A DNA stretch of 64,000 nt, from assembly GCF_030227115.1 (NCBI RefSeq), contig NZ_JASSUA010000001.1, forward strand, positions 2,666,001 to 2,730,000. Reading direction: 5' to 3'. The notes beneath the pieces are model-generated. The model was not told the origin of the DNA. It saw only the letters and a list, made by a program, of their open reading frames with translations, and made no database searches. A program made the translations under genes and the position numbers. The first letter of the stretch is position 1. Every line of letters starts with the position of its first letter. Positions 8,896 to 16,983 of this stretch are shown here, one piece after another. Source of the DNA: Marinobacter sp. SS13-12 (GTDB lineage: Bacteria > Pseudomonadota > Gammaproteobacteria > Pseudomonadales > Oleiphilaceae).

Positions 8896-8901
8896 TATAA
8901 T
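8896..8901 (+). promoter_or_regulatory. Probable -10 box of prmB
   Basis: A perfect TATAAT preceded by GCG lies 43 bp before the prmB start. No good -35 box is visible at the right distance, so this is a moderate call. Confidence 0.4.
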
Positions 8902-8938
8902 TCCGCCCCTTGACCATTTCCGGACAGGAAGAGAGCTT

Positions 8939-9823
8939 GTGACCAGCCCCATCGATGACCTGCATACCGTCAGGGATTACCTGCGCTACGTTTCCTCGCG
9001 TTTTGCCGATTCCCCGCTGTATTTCGGGCACGGCACCGATAATGTCTGGGACGAGGCGGTCCAGCTGGTCATGCGCAGCCTTCATCTGCCCCTGGAAAAC
9101 AACACGCTTTTCCTGGACGCGCGCCTGACCCGCGATGAGCGGCAACTGATCGTGGAACGCATGGAGCGGCGGATCAGTGAACGCGTGCCGTTGGCGTATC
9201 TGCTGGGCGAAGCCTGGTTTATGGGGCTGCCCTTCCACGTGGATGAGCGTGTGCTGGTGCCGAGGTCGCCTTTGGGGGAACTGATTCAGGGCGGTTTTCA
9301 GCCCTGGTTGGGAGATCATGCGGTAGGGAGAGTGCTGGATCTGTGCACTGGCAGCGGTTGTATCGGTATTGCTGCCGCCACCGTGTTTGATGAGGCGGAC
9401 GTGGACCTGTCCGATATTTCGCCCGATGCGCTGGAGGTCGCTGCGGCAAACATCGAGTATCATGAGGTCGGAGACCGGGTCAGAACCATCCGGTCGGACG
9501 TCTTTGACGGCATTGAGGGCCGTTACGATATCATCCTCAGCAACCCGCCCTACGTAGATGCTGAAGACATGGCGGACATGCCGGCCGAATACAGCCATGA
9601 GCCGGAACTGGGCCTGGCTGCCGGCGGTGATGGGCTGGACATCGCTCACAGGATACTCGCTGGCGCAGCGAAGCACCTCAACCCGGGCGGCCTGTTGATT
9701 GTTGAGGTGGGTAACAGCTGGGTGGCGCTGCAGGAAGCCTATCCGGATCTGCCCTTTATCTGGCTGGAATTCGAGAACGGTGGTGACGGTGTGTTCCTGT
9801 TGACTGCTGAAGACCTTAATTAA
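8939..9823 (+). CDS. prmB: Ribosomal protein L3 N5-glutamine methyltransferase
   Basis: This 294-residue SAM-dependent methyltransferase modifies a glutamine of ribosomal protein L3. The SAM-binding motif [12 protein letters not shown] and the catalytic NPPY (from Asn202) are intact, and the N-terminal helical substrate domain is present. The GTG start has GGAAGAG at good distance. aroC follows 24 bp later, the usual order in Pseudomonas and relatives. PrmC is the close paralogue, but the position next to aroC and the N-terminal domain favour PrmB. Confidence 0.93.
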   Translation: MTSPIDDLHTVRDYLRYVSSRFADSPLYFGHGTDNVWDEAVQLVMRSLHLPLENNTLFLDARLTRDERQLIVERMERRISERVPLAYLLGEAWFMGLPFHVDERVLVPRSPLGELIQGGFQPWLGDHAVGRVLDLCTGSGCIGIAAATVFDEADVDLSDISPDALEVAAANIEYHEVGDRVRTIRSDVFDGIEGRYDIILSNPPYVDAEDMADMPAEYSHEPELGLAAGGDGLDIAHRILAGAAKHLNPGGLLIVEVGNSWVALQEAYPDLPFIWLEFENGGDGVFLLTAEDLN

Positions 9824-9847
9824 GAACCCTGGATAAGATACTGAATC

Positions 9848-10942
9848 ATGTCGGGAAATAGCTTCGGAAAATTGTTTACGGTCACCAGCTTCGGTGAAAG
9901 CCACGGCGCCGCGCTCGGGTGCATTATTGACGGTTGCCCTCCAGGGCTGGAGCTGTCGGTAGAGGATATGCAGCGGGATCTGGACCGCCGCAAGCCGGGC
10001 ACATCGCGGCACACCACTCAGCGCCGAGAAGCGGATGAGGTCAAGATTCTTTCTGGTGTTTTCGAAGGCAAAACCACCGGTACCCCCATTGGCCTGGTGA
10101 TCGAAAACACGGACCAGCGTTCCAAGGATTATTCCAGGATCTCCGAGCAGTTCCGTCCCGCTCACGCTGACTACACCTACATGCACAAGTACGGTGTGCG
10201 GGATTATCGCGGTGGTGGCCGCTCCTCGGCGCGGGAGACCGCCATGCGGGTGGCCGCGGGTGCGGTGGCTCGGAAGTTTCTGGAGCAACGCCTGGGTATC
10301 ACCATCCGTGGTTACCTGTCGCAGCTTGGCCCGATAAAGATCGAGAAGCTGGACTGGGAGCAGGTTCACCAGAACCCGTTCTTCTGCCCCGATGCGGACA
10401 AGGTTGCGGAGATGGAAGCCTACATGGATGCCCTTCGGAAAGAAGGGAATTCCATTGGCGCGCGAATCAATGTCGTTGCCGAGGGCGTGCCCCCCGGACT
10501 GGGTGAGCCCATCTTCGATCGCCTTGATGCGGATCTGGCGCATGCGTTGATGAGCATCAATGCGGTCAAGGGTGTGGAGATCGGTGCCGGTTTTGGCTGT
10601 ATTGACCAGAAGGGCACGGAGCACCGGGATGAACTGACGCCCGAGGGCTTCCTTTCCAATCATTCCGGCGGCGTGCTGGGCGGCATCTCTTCCGGGCAGC
10701 CGATTCTGGCCAGCATTGCGCTCAAGCCGACGTCGAGCCTGCGATTGCCGGGGCGGAGTATTGATGTGAACGGCAATCCGGTGGAGGTGATCACGACGGG
10801 GCGGCATGACCCCTGTGTGGGTATTCGTGCGACACCGATTGCGGAGGCAATGATGGCCATAGTGCTGATGGATCACTACCTGCGCCATCGCGGCCAGAAT
10901 GCGGATGTGTCAGTGTCCACACCAGATATCGGCCAACTCTGA
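9848..10942 (+). CDS. aroC: Chorismate synthase
   Basis: This 364-residue enzyme turns 5-enolpyruvylshikimate-3-phosphate into chorismate with reduced FMN, the last common step to aromatic amino acids and folate. The three signature regions are present: [14 protein letters not shown] near the start, the [12 protein letters not shown] segment, and [17 protein letters not shown] near the end. The length is standard. It probably shares a transcript with prmB. The DAHP synthase of the same pathway lies at 39952-41025. Confidence 0.97.
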   Translation: MSGNSFGKLFTVTSFGESHGAALGCIIDGCPPGLELSVEDMQRDLDRRKPGTSRHTTQRREADEVKILSGVFEGKTTGTPIGLVIENTDQRSKDYSRISEQFRPAHADYTYMHKYGVRDYRGGGRSSARETAMRVAAGAVARKFLEQRLGITIRGYLSQLGPIKIEKLDWEQVHQNPFFCPDADKVAEMEAYMDALRKEGNSIGARINVVAEGVPPGLGEPIFDRLDADLAHALMSINAVKGVEIGAGFGCIDQKGTEHRDELTPEGFLSNHSGGVLGGISSGQPILASIALKPTSSLRLPGRSIDVNGNPVEVITTGRHDPCVGIRATPIAEAMMAIVLMDHYLRHRGQNADVSVSTPDIGQL

Positions 10943-10957
10943 CACCCCACACTCACC

Positions 10958-10989
10958 CGTAGGTCGGATTAGCGCAGCGTAATCCGACA
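10958..10989. repeat. REP-like short palindrome, copy A1
   Basis: GTCGGATTA pairs with TAATCCGAC around GCGCAGCG, flanked on the left by CGTAG. Seven copies of this palindrome occur in the window, all outside genes. This one is single and lies 28 bp before long hairpin A. Confidence 0.85.
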
Positions 10990-11017
10990 ATAACCTGGCC
11001 AAACGGTGCAAGCCACA

Positions 11018-11112
11018 GCAAGCAGGGCCTCTCAAAACACGCCGCAAGTACGTCCATGTAGGCTCGATCGGGCCATCCCTGGCCCTCCACGGTTTTGAGA
11101 GGCCCTGCTTGC
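11018..11112. repeat. Long-hairpin element A (21-bp stem, 53-nt loop)
   Basis: Bases 11018-11038 are the exact reverse complement of 11092-11112, giving a perfect 21-bp stem that ends in AAAAC/GTTTT. The loop, 11039-11091, is exactly 53 nt. Read on the minus strand it matches the loop of element B at 41 of 53 positions. The stem arms differ from those of B and C yet remain fully complementary. The element sits between aroC and the MFS gene, in inverted orientation relative to B and C. Confidence 0.9.
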
Positions 11113-11155
11113 CGCGGCGGTCAGGCTTCTGTGATAACTCTCTGGAGATTTCGTT

Positions 11156-12304
11156 ATCTACTGGCGCCTTTCCAACCTCTACTTCTGGTTCTTCGCTCTC
11201 CTCGGCGGGCTGCTTCCCTATTGGTCCCTGTACCTCGAAGACCGGGGTTTTTCCTACCTTCAGATCGCCACTCTGATGGCGACCATCCAGCTCACCAAGA
11301 TTATCGCGCCCAATGTCTGGGGCTGGCTGGGGGACAGGACCGGGCAGCGGGTTCGGTTGGTCCGGTTCGGGGCGATTGTTGGTTCGCTGTTTTTTGCCGG
11401 TGTGTTTTTGGAGCCCGGGTTCTATGGGCTGCTGTTGGTGATGCTGGCGTTTACATTCTTCTGGAACGCGATTCTCCCGCTTTATGAGGTGATCACCCTG
11501 CGGGCGCTGGGAACCCAGCGGGACAAGTACGGCAAGGTTCGGCTGTGGGGGTCCGTGGGGTTTATCGGTGCTGTGGCGCTGGTGGGCGGGATTCTGGAGT
11601 TGGTTCCGATCAGTCTTTTGCCCTGGTTGTTATTGCCGGTGTTTGCAGGGATTGCGGTGTCGGCGTTTCTGGTGCCGTCGGAGCGGGGTGAGCGTAAGCC
11701 TCCCGCTCCCAAGGGCAGTCTGAAGGCGATTGTGACGCACCCCGCGGTGGTGACGTTTTTCCTGATGAACTTCCTGCTGCAGGTGTCCCACGGGGCCTAT
11801 TACACGTTTTTCAGTATTCACCTGGAGCAGCACGGGTACGGCAAGCTGGCAATCGGGCTGTTGTGGTCGCTGGGGGTGCTTGCAGAAATCGGGTTGTTTC
11901 TGGTGATGCACCGGCTGACTCGCAATTTTACTGTGCGGCAGATTGCGATTGGGGCATTGGCTCTGACGATGATTCGGTGGGTGCTGATTGCGGAAGTGAC
12001 GGATGTTTTGATCGTGCTGATTTTTGCGCAGCTGCTACATGCGGCCTCTTACGGCGCACTCCATGCCATTTCCGTACAGTACATTCAGGGCTTCTTCGGT
12101 CAGCATCATCACGGTCAGGGGCAGGCGTTGTACAGCGGGCTCACCTTTGGCGCTGGTGGTGCGATCGGCGCCTGGATGTCGGGCTTTCTGGTGGATGGCT
12201 TCAGTACCTCGGCCGCTTTCTGGGGCGGGGCGATTGCCATGGCTATTGCCATTGTCATCACCTGGCGGGGGTTGCGACCCCCACCGGTGGAAGACGATCA
12301 CTGA
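11156..12304 (+). CDS. MFS transporter (phenylpropionate permease-like), non-canonical start
   Basis: This is a 382-residue, 12-helix major facilitator of the MFS_1_like/HcaT-type group. It has a clear first helix (YWRLSNLYFWFF...), then SLYLEDRGFS, then the family A-motif GWLGDRTGQR after helix 2. The first ATG in frame is at 11276 and would remove helix 1. Upstream to the in-frame stop at 11135 there is no ATG, GTG or TTG. GGAG at 11144-11147 is 8 nt before ATC at 11156 and 5 nt before GTT at 11153, so translation may start on ATC. The substrate is unknown. It follows aroC, as in Pseudomonas, and converges on pilU with a 7-bp gap. Confidence 0.8.
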   Translation: MYWRLSNLYFWFFALLGGLLPYWSLYLEDRGFSYLQIATLMATIQLTKIIAPNVWGWLGDRTGQRVRLVRFGAIVGSLFFAGVFLEPGFYGLLLVMLAFTFFWNAILPLYEVITLRALGTQRDKYGKVRLWGSVGFIGAVALVGGILELVPISLLPWLLLPVFAGIAVSAFLVPSERGERKPPAPKGSLKAIVTHPAVVTFFLMNFLLQVSHGAYYTFFSIHLEQHGYGKLAIGLLWSLGVLAEIGLFLVMHRLTRNFTVRQIAIGALALTMIRWVLIAEVTDVLIVLIFAQLLHAASYGALHAISVQYIQGFFGQHHHGQGQALYSGLTFGAGGAIGAWMSGFLVDGFSTSAAFWGGAIAMAIAIVITWRGLRPPPVEDDH

Positions 12305-12311
12305 CGCCGGT

Positions 12312-13457
12312 TCAATCCGGCTCGTCTTCCTCGCCTTCTTCAATCTGCAATGACAGACCGCTGCCTGTCGGCCCGGTGGCGGATGGCGAGCTGCCGCCCT
12401 GGCCGTGAAGCTTGATCTTCAGACGCAGGTTGTTGGGAGAGTCGGCGTTTTTCAGGGCTTCTTCTTCGCTGATCTTGCCGTCCTTCCACAGGTTGAACAG
12501 CGCGAGATCAAAGGTCTGCATCCCAATGTTCGCAGATTTCTCCATGTTGGCCTTGATGTCTTCCATCTGGCCACGCAGGATCAAATCAGCAATGGTCGGT
12601 GTGCCCAGAAGAATCTCGATCGCGGCGCATCGCTTTTTATCAATGGTCGGGATCAGGCGCTGCGAAACAAACGCTCGCAGGTTCATTGAGAGGTCCATCA
12701 ACAACTGTGGACGGCGCTCTTCGGGAAAGAAATTAATGATCCGGTCCAATGCCTGATTTGCGTTGTTGGCGTGAAGGGTTGAAATGCACAGGTGTCCCGT
12801 TTCAGCAAAAGCCAGTGCGTGTTCCATGGTCTCGCGATCCCGGATTTCGCCAATCAGGATAACGTCCGGAGCCTGACGTAACGTGTTCTTCAGCGCCTTC
12901 TGGAAGCTGCGTGTATCCACGCCGACTTCACGCTGGTTGACAATGCACTTCTTGTGGCGGTGAATGAATTCCACCGGGTCTTCAATGGTAATGATATGGC
13001 CTGAGGAATGAGTGTTGCGGTAATCAATCAGCGCCGCCAGAGATGTCGATTTGCCAGACCCCGTCGCGCCTACGAACAGAACCAGACCACGCTTGGTCAA
13101 CATGACTTCTTTGAGAATCGGTGGCAGTCCGAGATCATCCACATTCGGGATTTCGGTTACGATGTTGCGAGCGACAATAGATATCTCATTGCGCTGACGA
13201 AAGATATTGACCCGAAACCGGCCGACATTGCGAATGCTGTAGGCCAGGTTCATTTCGAGTTCATGTTCAAACTCGGCCACCTGCTCCGTATCCATGATCT
13301 CGTAGGCAATGTCCTTGATCACGCCGGGTGCCATCGGGGTGCGATCGATTGGCTTCAGCGCGCCTTCAAACTTCGCGCAGGGTGGCGCACCAGTGCTCAG
13401 ATAAAGATCCGAGCCACCGTTCTTGGCCAGAACTCTGAGGTATTCATCAAATCCCAT
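12312..13457 (-). CDS. pilU: Type IV pilus retraction ATPase, PilU/PilT family
   Basis: This 381-residue ATPase drives pilus retraction. Walker A is GATGSGKST (residues 130-138), the Asp box lies in TIEDPVEF, Walker B is LIGEIRD and the His box is STLHANN. The N-terminal PAS-like domain with GGSDLYLSTG is intact. The ATG at 13457 has GGGAG 5 nt upstream. A PilU assignment is favoured over PilT by the C-terminal region, which lacks the usual PilT ending and carries an acidic, Gly/Ser-rich tail. PilT itself is not in the window. Its first 11 bp overlap the 3' end of the upstream LysR gene. Confidence 0.82.
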   Translation of the reverse strand: MGFDEYLRVLAKNGGSDLYLSTGAPPCAKFEGALKPIDRTPMAPGVIKDIAYEIMDTEQVAEFEHELEMNLAYSIRNVGRFRVNIFRQRNEISIVARNIVTEIPNVDDLGLPPILKEVMLTKRGLVLFVGATGSGKSTSLAALIDYRNTHSSGHIITIEDPVEFIHRHKKCIVNQREVGVDTRSFQKALKNTLRQAPDVILIGEIRDRETMEHALAFAETGHLCISTLHANNANQALDRIINFFPEERRPQLLMDLSMNLRAFVSQRLIPTIDKKRCAAIEILLGTPTIADLILRGQMEDIKANMEKSANIGMQTFDLALFNLWKDGKISEEEALKNADSPNNLRLKIKLHGQGGSSPSATGPTGSGLSLQIEEGEEDEPD

Positions 13458-14331
13458 GTAAACTCCCTTCTTCTGATTTAACGACTTCAATTAACGCCCT
13501 GGCGGCACCGGATAGCTGTCGCCCGGAAAGCCCGACTGCGCCCAGCACGCGGGTGACGGGGAAGCCAAGGTCGAGAGTCCGAACACTGTCATCCACCATG
13601 TTCAGCGGTAGAACGCTCCAACCCAATCCGACGCTGGTCATCATCTTGATGGTCTCAAGATAGTTTGTCGGCATCTGCGGGTGCAGGGGCAGACTTGCCT
13701 CCAGAAATAACCGGCTTACCACACGGTAGGTCGCCGTGGTGGTGTCCGGCAGCAGGGCCGGATGGCTGGCGAGATCCTTCAGCGCTGGCGAATCAATTGC
13801 AGCCAACGGGTGTTCCGGCCCTACCACGAACGCCATCGGGTCCGGCCATTGATCGTATATCATGAACTGGCTGTCCATACTGTCACTAAGTGTGACAAAG
13901 GCCAGTTCCGCGTTGCGTTTACGCATCTGCTCATAGGCGGCATCAGATTCCATAAACTGCAGGCTCAGTGACACCCCCGGATAGTCTCGGTTAAAGCGGT
14001 GAAGCCAGTTTGGCAGGTGATGAAGTCCAATGTGGTGGCTGGCTATGATCTGCAGTTCACCTTCAACGGTCGCCGAGTCCGGGGACAATGCCATGCGCGC
14101 ATTATGAATCTCATCAAGAATAATACGAGCGTGGGGTAGCAGTCGGGCGCCCGCATCCGTCAGCCGGATTTGGCGGTGGCTGCGGTCAATGAGCGCAGTC
14201 CCCAGCTGATTTTCCAGTGCCGCCAGGCGTTTGCTGATAGCGGGCTGGGTCAGGTGTAACAGCTCTGCGGCTTCCGAGAACGACTCCTGGTCCACTATGG
14301 TCAGGAACGCCTTTAATGCATTTGCGTCCAT
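13447..14331 (-). CDS. LysR-family transcriptional regulator, divergent from leuC
   Basis: This 294-residue protein has an N-terminal winged helix-turn-helix (MDANALKAFLTIVDQESFSEAAELL, then TQPAISKRLAALE) and a type 2 periplasmic-binding-like effector domain. I chose the ATG at 14331 by alignment of the helix-turn-helix; the open frame continues 130 codons further upstream only because it reads through repeat elements. A LysR gene divergent from leuC is also found in Pseudomonas, so a role in leu operon control is possible but not shown here. It overlaps the start of pilU by 11 bp. Confidence 0.9.
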   Translation of the reverse strand: MDANALKAFLTIVDQESFSEAAELLHLTQPAISKRLAALENQLGTALIDRSHRQIRLTDAGARLLPHARIILDEIHNARMALSPDSATVEGELQIIASHHIGLHHLPNWLHRFNRDYPGVSLSLQFMESDAAYEQMRKRNAELAFVTLSDSMDSQFMIYDQWPDPMAFVVGPEHPLAAIDSPALKDLASHPALLPDTTTATYRVVSRLFLEASLPLHPQMPTNYLETIKMMTSVGLGWSVLPLNMVDDSVRTLDLGFPVTRVLGAVGLSGRQLSGAARALIEVVKSEEGSLHGI

Positions 14332-14402
14332 GGTCTTGGTCTCTTTGACTGCGGCTCTGGTGGAGGTCCTATGCCGGAAACTGGGAGCTGCCTTCAAAGC
14401 AC

Positions 14403-14436
14403 CGTAGGTCGGATTAGCCGAAGGCGTAATCCGACA
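14403..14436. repeat. REP-like short palindrome, copy B1
   Basis: CGTAGGTCGGATTA pairs through GTCGGATTA with TAATCCGAC around GCCGAAGGCG. It is in forward orientation and forms a head-to-head pair with B2, 22 bp to the right. Confidence 0.85.
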
Positions 14437-14458
14437 ATTTTCGCAGCAAAGCCCACAA

Positions 14459-14491
14459 CGTCGGATTTCGCTTCGCTCTATCCGACCTACG
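14459..14491. repeat. REP-like short palindrome, copy B2 (inverted variant)
   Basis: This is an inverted copy of the same family, ending in CGACCTACG, with a variant centre (TTTCGCTTCGCTCTA). GTCGGAT and ATCCGAC still pair. It lies 38 bp before long hairpin B. Confidence 0.8.
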
Positions 14492-14529
14492 ATGAATCGT
14501 TTGTTGCAGGCTCGAATAAGGTTCGAGAA

Positions 14530-14634
14530 GCATGGCGACAGGGGCCTCCCAAAACCGTGGAGCGCCAGGGACGGCGCGACCGAGCCCCCATGGATGGGTT
14601 CACGGCGTGTTTTGGGAGGTCCCTGTCGCCATGC
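14530..14634. repeat. Long-hairpin element B (26-bp stem, 53-nt loop)
   Basis: Bases 14530-14555 pair with 14609-14634. Of 26 pairs, 25 are Watson-Crick and one is a G-T wobble (14544 with 14620). The stem ends in AAAAC/GTTTT and closes a loop of exactly 53 nt containing GCCAGGGACGGC. It lies in the divergent region between the LysR gene and leuC, about 130 bp before leuC. Confidence 0.9.
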
Positions 14635-14702
14635 GACCTTCACCAAGCCTAATATGCCGAACAGGAATGCACAACATAAAAAACATGAATTGAGGTTATC
14701 CA

Positions 14703-14735
14703 GCGGTAAGCGGTAAGATAGAACCATAGCGGTAA
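14703..14735 (+). promoter_or_regulatory. GCGGTAA direct repeats upstream of leuC
   Basis: GCGGTAA occurs twice in tandem at 14703-14716 and a third time at 14729-14735, 32 bp before the leuC start. Such repeats in a LysR-leuC divergent region could be protein-binding sites. No clean LysR T-N11-A box is evident, so the role is open. Confidence 0.35.
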
Positions 14736-14766
14736 AACCAGAAACCCCCGGATAGTGAGAGAGAAC

Positions 14767-16185
14767 ATGGCGGGCAAGACCTTATACGACAAATTGTGGG
14801 ACGACCATCTCGTCAAGCAGCGGGACGATGGCTCCGCATTGATCTACATTGATCGGCACCTGCTTCACGAAGTCACCTCACCACAGGCCTTTGAAGGGCT
14901 TCGCCTGGCTGGGCGTAAGCCCTGGCGGCTGGACGCCAACCTGGCAACGCCGGATCACAACGTGCCTACCACGGACCGTGCTCGCGGTGTGGAAGGCATC
15001 GTCGATCCGGTGTCACGCATCCAGGTGGAAACCCTGGACAAGAACTGCGACGAGTTCGGGATTCTTGAATTCAAGATCAAGGACCAGCGCCAGGGTATCG
15101 TGCATGTGATCGGGCCGGAGCAGGGCGCAACGCTTCCGGGTATGAGCATCGTGTGTGGCGATTCTCACACCTCTACCCATGGCGCCTTCGGCTGTCTGGC
15201 CCATGGTATTGGTACGTCCGAAGTCGAGCACGTGCTGGCGACCCAGTGCCTGGTACAGCAGAAGATGAAGAACATGCTGGTGAAGGTGAATGGCAAGCTC
15301 GGGCCTGGCGTGACTGGAAAGGACGTTGTACTGGCCATCATCGGCAAGATTGGTACTGCGGGTGGCACTGGCCACGCGATCGAGTTTGGTGGCGAGGCGA
15401 TTCGTAACCTCTCCATGGAAGCCCGCATGACCATCTGCAACATGTCCATCGAGGCTGGCGCCCGGGTGGGTATGGTGGCAGTGGATCAGACCACTATCGA
15501 CTACGTGAAGGATCGCCCTTTCGCTCCGAAGGGCGAGATGCGCGACAGGGCCATTGAATACTGGAAGACCCTTCACAGCGATGACGACGCCGTGTTCGAC
15601 AAGGTGGTGGAGCTTGAAGGCTCCGAGATCATGCCGCAGGTGAGCTGGGGTACGTCTCCGGAAATGGTCGCCGGCGTAGGTGGCAACGTGCCGGACCCGG
15701 ATGCGGAATCTGATCCCATCAAGCGGGAAGGTATTGTCCGCGCCCTCAAGTACATGGGCCTGAAACCCAATATGCCGATTACCGAGATCAAGCTGGACCG
15801 TGTGTTCATTGGTTCCTGCACCAACAGCCGCATCGAAGACCTTCGGGAGGCAGCGGCGGTGGTCAAAGGGCACAAGGTATCACCATCGCTCAAGCAGGCC
15901 ATGGTTGTGCCGGGCTCCGGCCTGGTGAAGGTTCAGGCCGAGCAGGAAGGGCTGGACAAGATTTTTCTCGAAGCTGGTCTTGAGTGGCGTGACCCGGGCT
16001 GTTCCATGTGTCTGGCCATGAACGCCGACAAGCTCGGGCAGGGAGAGCATTGTGCATCCACCTCCAACCGCAACTTTGAGGGCCGTCAGGGCTTTGGTGG
16101 GCGTACGCACCTGGTGAGTCCGGCGATGGCGGCTGCAGCAGCGATCAATGGCCACTTTGTTGATGTCCGCAAGATGATGAACTGA
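14767..16185 (+). CDS. leuC: 3-isopropylmalate dehydratase large subunit
   Basis: This is the large subunit of the aconitase-type enzyme that isomerises 2- to 3-isopropylmalate in leucine synthesis. It has 472 residues from the ATG at 14767, with GAGAGAG upstream; a GTG 12 bp earlier is less likely. The 4Fe-4S cysteines are visible in IGSCTNSR and in GCSMCLAMN, and [14 protein letters not shown] is typical. leuD follows 17 bp later with its own AGGAGA site. The enzyme works as a LeuC-LeuD heterodimer. Confidence 0.97.
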   Translation: MAGKTLYDKLWDDHLVKQRDDGSALIYIDRHLLHEVTSPQAFEGLRLAGRKPWRLDANLATPDHNVPTTDRARGVEGIVDPVSRIQVETLDKNCDEFGILEFKIKDQRQGIVHVIGPEQGATLPGMSIVCGDSHTSTHGAFGCLAHGIGTSEVEHVLATQCLVQQKMKNMLVKVNGKLGPGVTGKDVVLAIIGKIGTAGGTGHAIEFGGEAIRNLSMEARMTICNMSIEAGARVGMVAVDQTTIDYVKDRPFAPKGEMRDRAIEYWKTLHSDDDAVFDKVVELEGSEIMPQVSWGTSPEMVAGVGGNVPDPDAESDPIKREGIVRALKYMGLKPNMPITEIKLDRVFIGSCTNSRIEDLREAAAVVKGHKVSPSLKQAMVVPGSGLVKVQAEQEGLDKIFLEAGLEWRDPGCSMCLAMNADKLGQGEHCASTSNRNFEGRQGFGGRTHLVSPAMAAAAAINGHFVDVRKMMN

Positions 16186-16202
16186 TCCACAGGAGAGACA
16201 CC

Positions 16203-16850
16203 ATGCGAGCGTTAAAGCAACACAAGGGCATCGTTGCCCCCATGGACCGATCCAATGTGGATACGGACATGATTATTCCCAAGCAGTTTCTGAAGTCCAT
16301 CAAGCGCACTGGCTTCGGCCCCAACCTGTTTGATGAGTTGCGCTACCTGGACGAGGGCAAGCCGGACCAGGATTGTTCCCAGCGGCCGATAAACCCGGAC
16401 TTCGTGCTTAACCAGGACCGCTACAGGAACGCCAGCGTACTGCTGGCCCGTCGCAACTTCGGCTGTGGCTCCAGCCGCGAACACGCGCCCTGGGCGCTGG
16501 AAGATTTCGGGTTCCGCGTTATCATAGCGCCCAGTTTTGCGGATATTTTCTACAATAACTGCTTTAAGAATGGGTTGTTACCTATTGTTCTGGATGAAGA
16601 AATTGTTGATCGACTTTTCCAGGAAGCAGAAGCTGAAGAAGGATATCAACTGGCCGTCGACCTGGAAGCAAAAACCGTTACCACGCCCTCCGGCGAGTCG
16701 TTCAGTTTCGAGGTGGATGATTTCCGCCGGCATTGTTTGTTGAATGGCCTGGACGACATTGGCGTAACGCTGGAGGATGCGGAGGTGATCAAGGCCTACG
16801 AAACATCGCGGCGGGAAACGGCGCCTTGGCTTTTCGGGGCGGGTGGTTGA
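16203..16850 (+). CDS. leuD: 3-isopropylmalate dehydratase small subunit
   Basis: This 215-residue partner of LeuC has the swivel-domain signatures [12 protein letters not shown] and [15 protein letters not shown], normal for the family. The stretch at about 16540-16680 is clearly more AT-rich, with AT-ending codons, than the rest of the gene and its neighbours. leuB is the next gene but is separated by an inverted pair of REP-like palindromes. Confidence 0.96.
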   Translation: MRALKQHKGIVAPMDRSNVDTDMIIPKQFLKSIKRTGFGPNLFDELRYLDEGKPDQDCSQRPINPDFVLNQDRYRNASVLLARRNFGCGSSREHAPWALEDFGFRVIIAPSFADIFYNNCFKNGLLPIVLDEEIVDRLFQEAEAEEGYQLAVDLEAKTVTTPSGESFSFEVDDFRRHCLLNGLDDIGVTLEDAEVIKAYETSRRETAPWLFGAGG

Positions 16851-16878
16851 TCGGCGTTTGGTAAAGAATGAGCGAGTT

Positions 16879-16911
16879 TGTCGGATTACGCCTTCGGCTA
16901 ATCCGACCTAC
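16879..16911. repeat. REP-like short palindrome, copy D1 (inverted)
   Basis: TGTCGGATTA and TAATCCGACCTAC pair around CGCCTTCGGC. It lies 28 bp after the leuD stop and forms an outward-facing pair with D2. Confidence 0.85.
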
Positions 16912-16925
16912 ATCGGATCGCGAAC

Positions 16926-16957
16926 CGTAGGTCGGATTAGCGAAGCGTAATCCGACA
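16926..16957. repeat. REP-like short palindrome, copy D2
   Basis: CGTAGGTCGGATTA pairs with TAATCCGACA around GCGAAGCG. It ends 26 bp before the leuB start. No long hairpin accompanies this pair. Confidence 0.85.
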
Positions 16958-16983
16958 CTGTGAAAAATTTCAAAGGAAACAAA

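Noticed and set aside
8879..10888. 669-codon open frame on the minus strand opposite prmB and aroC
   Set aside because: It mirrors two clearly real genes, is rich in His, Gln and Arg as antisense frames in GC-rich DNA are, and has no domain or ribosome site.
11095..11487. 130-codon frame overlapping the start of the MFS gene
   Set aside because: It starts within hairpin A and runs out of frame through conserved MFS helices.
14652..14714. Possible leader peptide before leuC (20 codons from ATG at 14652)
   Set aside because: It has only two leucine codons, scattered, and no terminator/antiterminator pair follows, so classical attenuation is not supported.
14332..14727. 130-codon N-terminal extension of the LysR protein
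   Set aside because: It reads through the REP-like palindromes and long hairpin B. The helix-turn-helix begins at the ATG at 14331, so the extension is repeat DNA, not protein.
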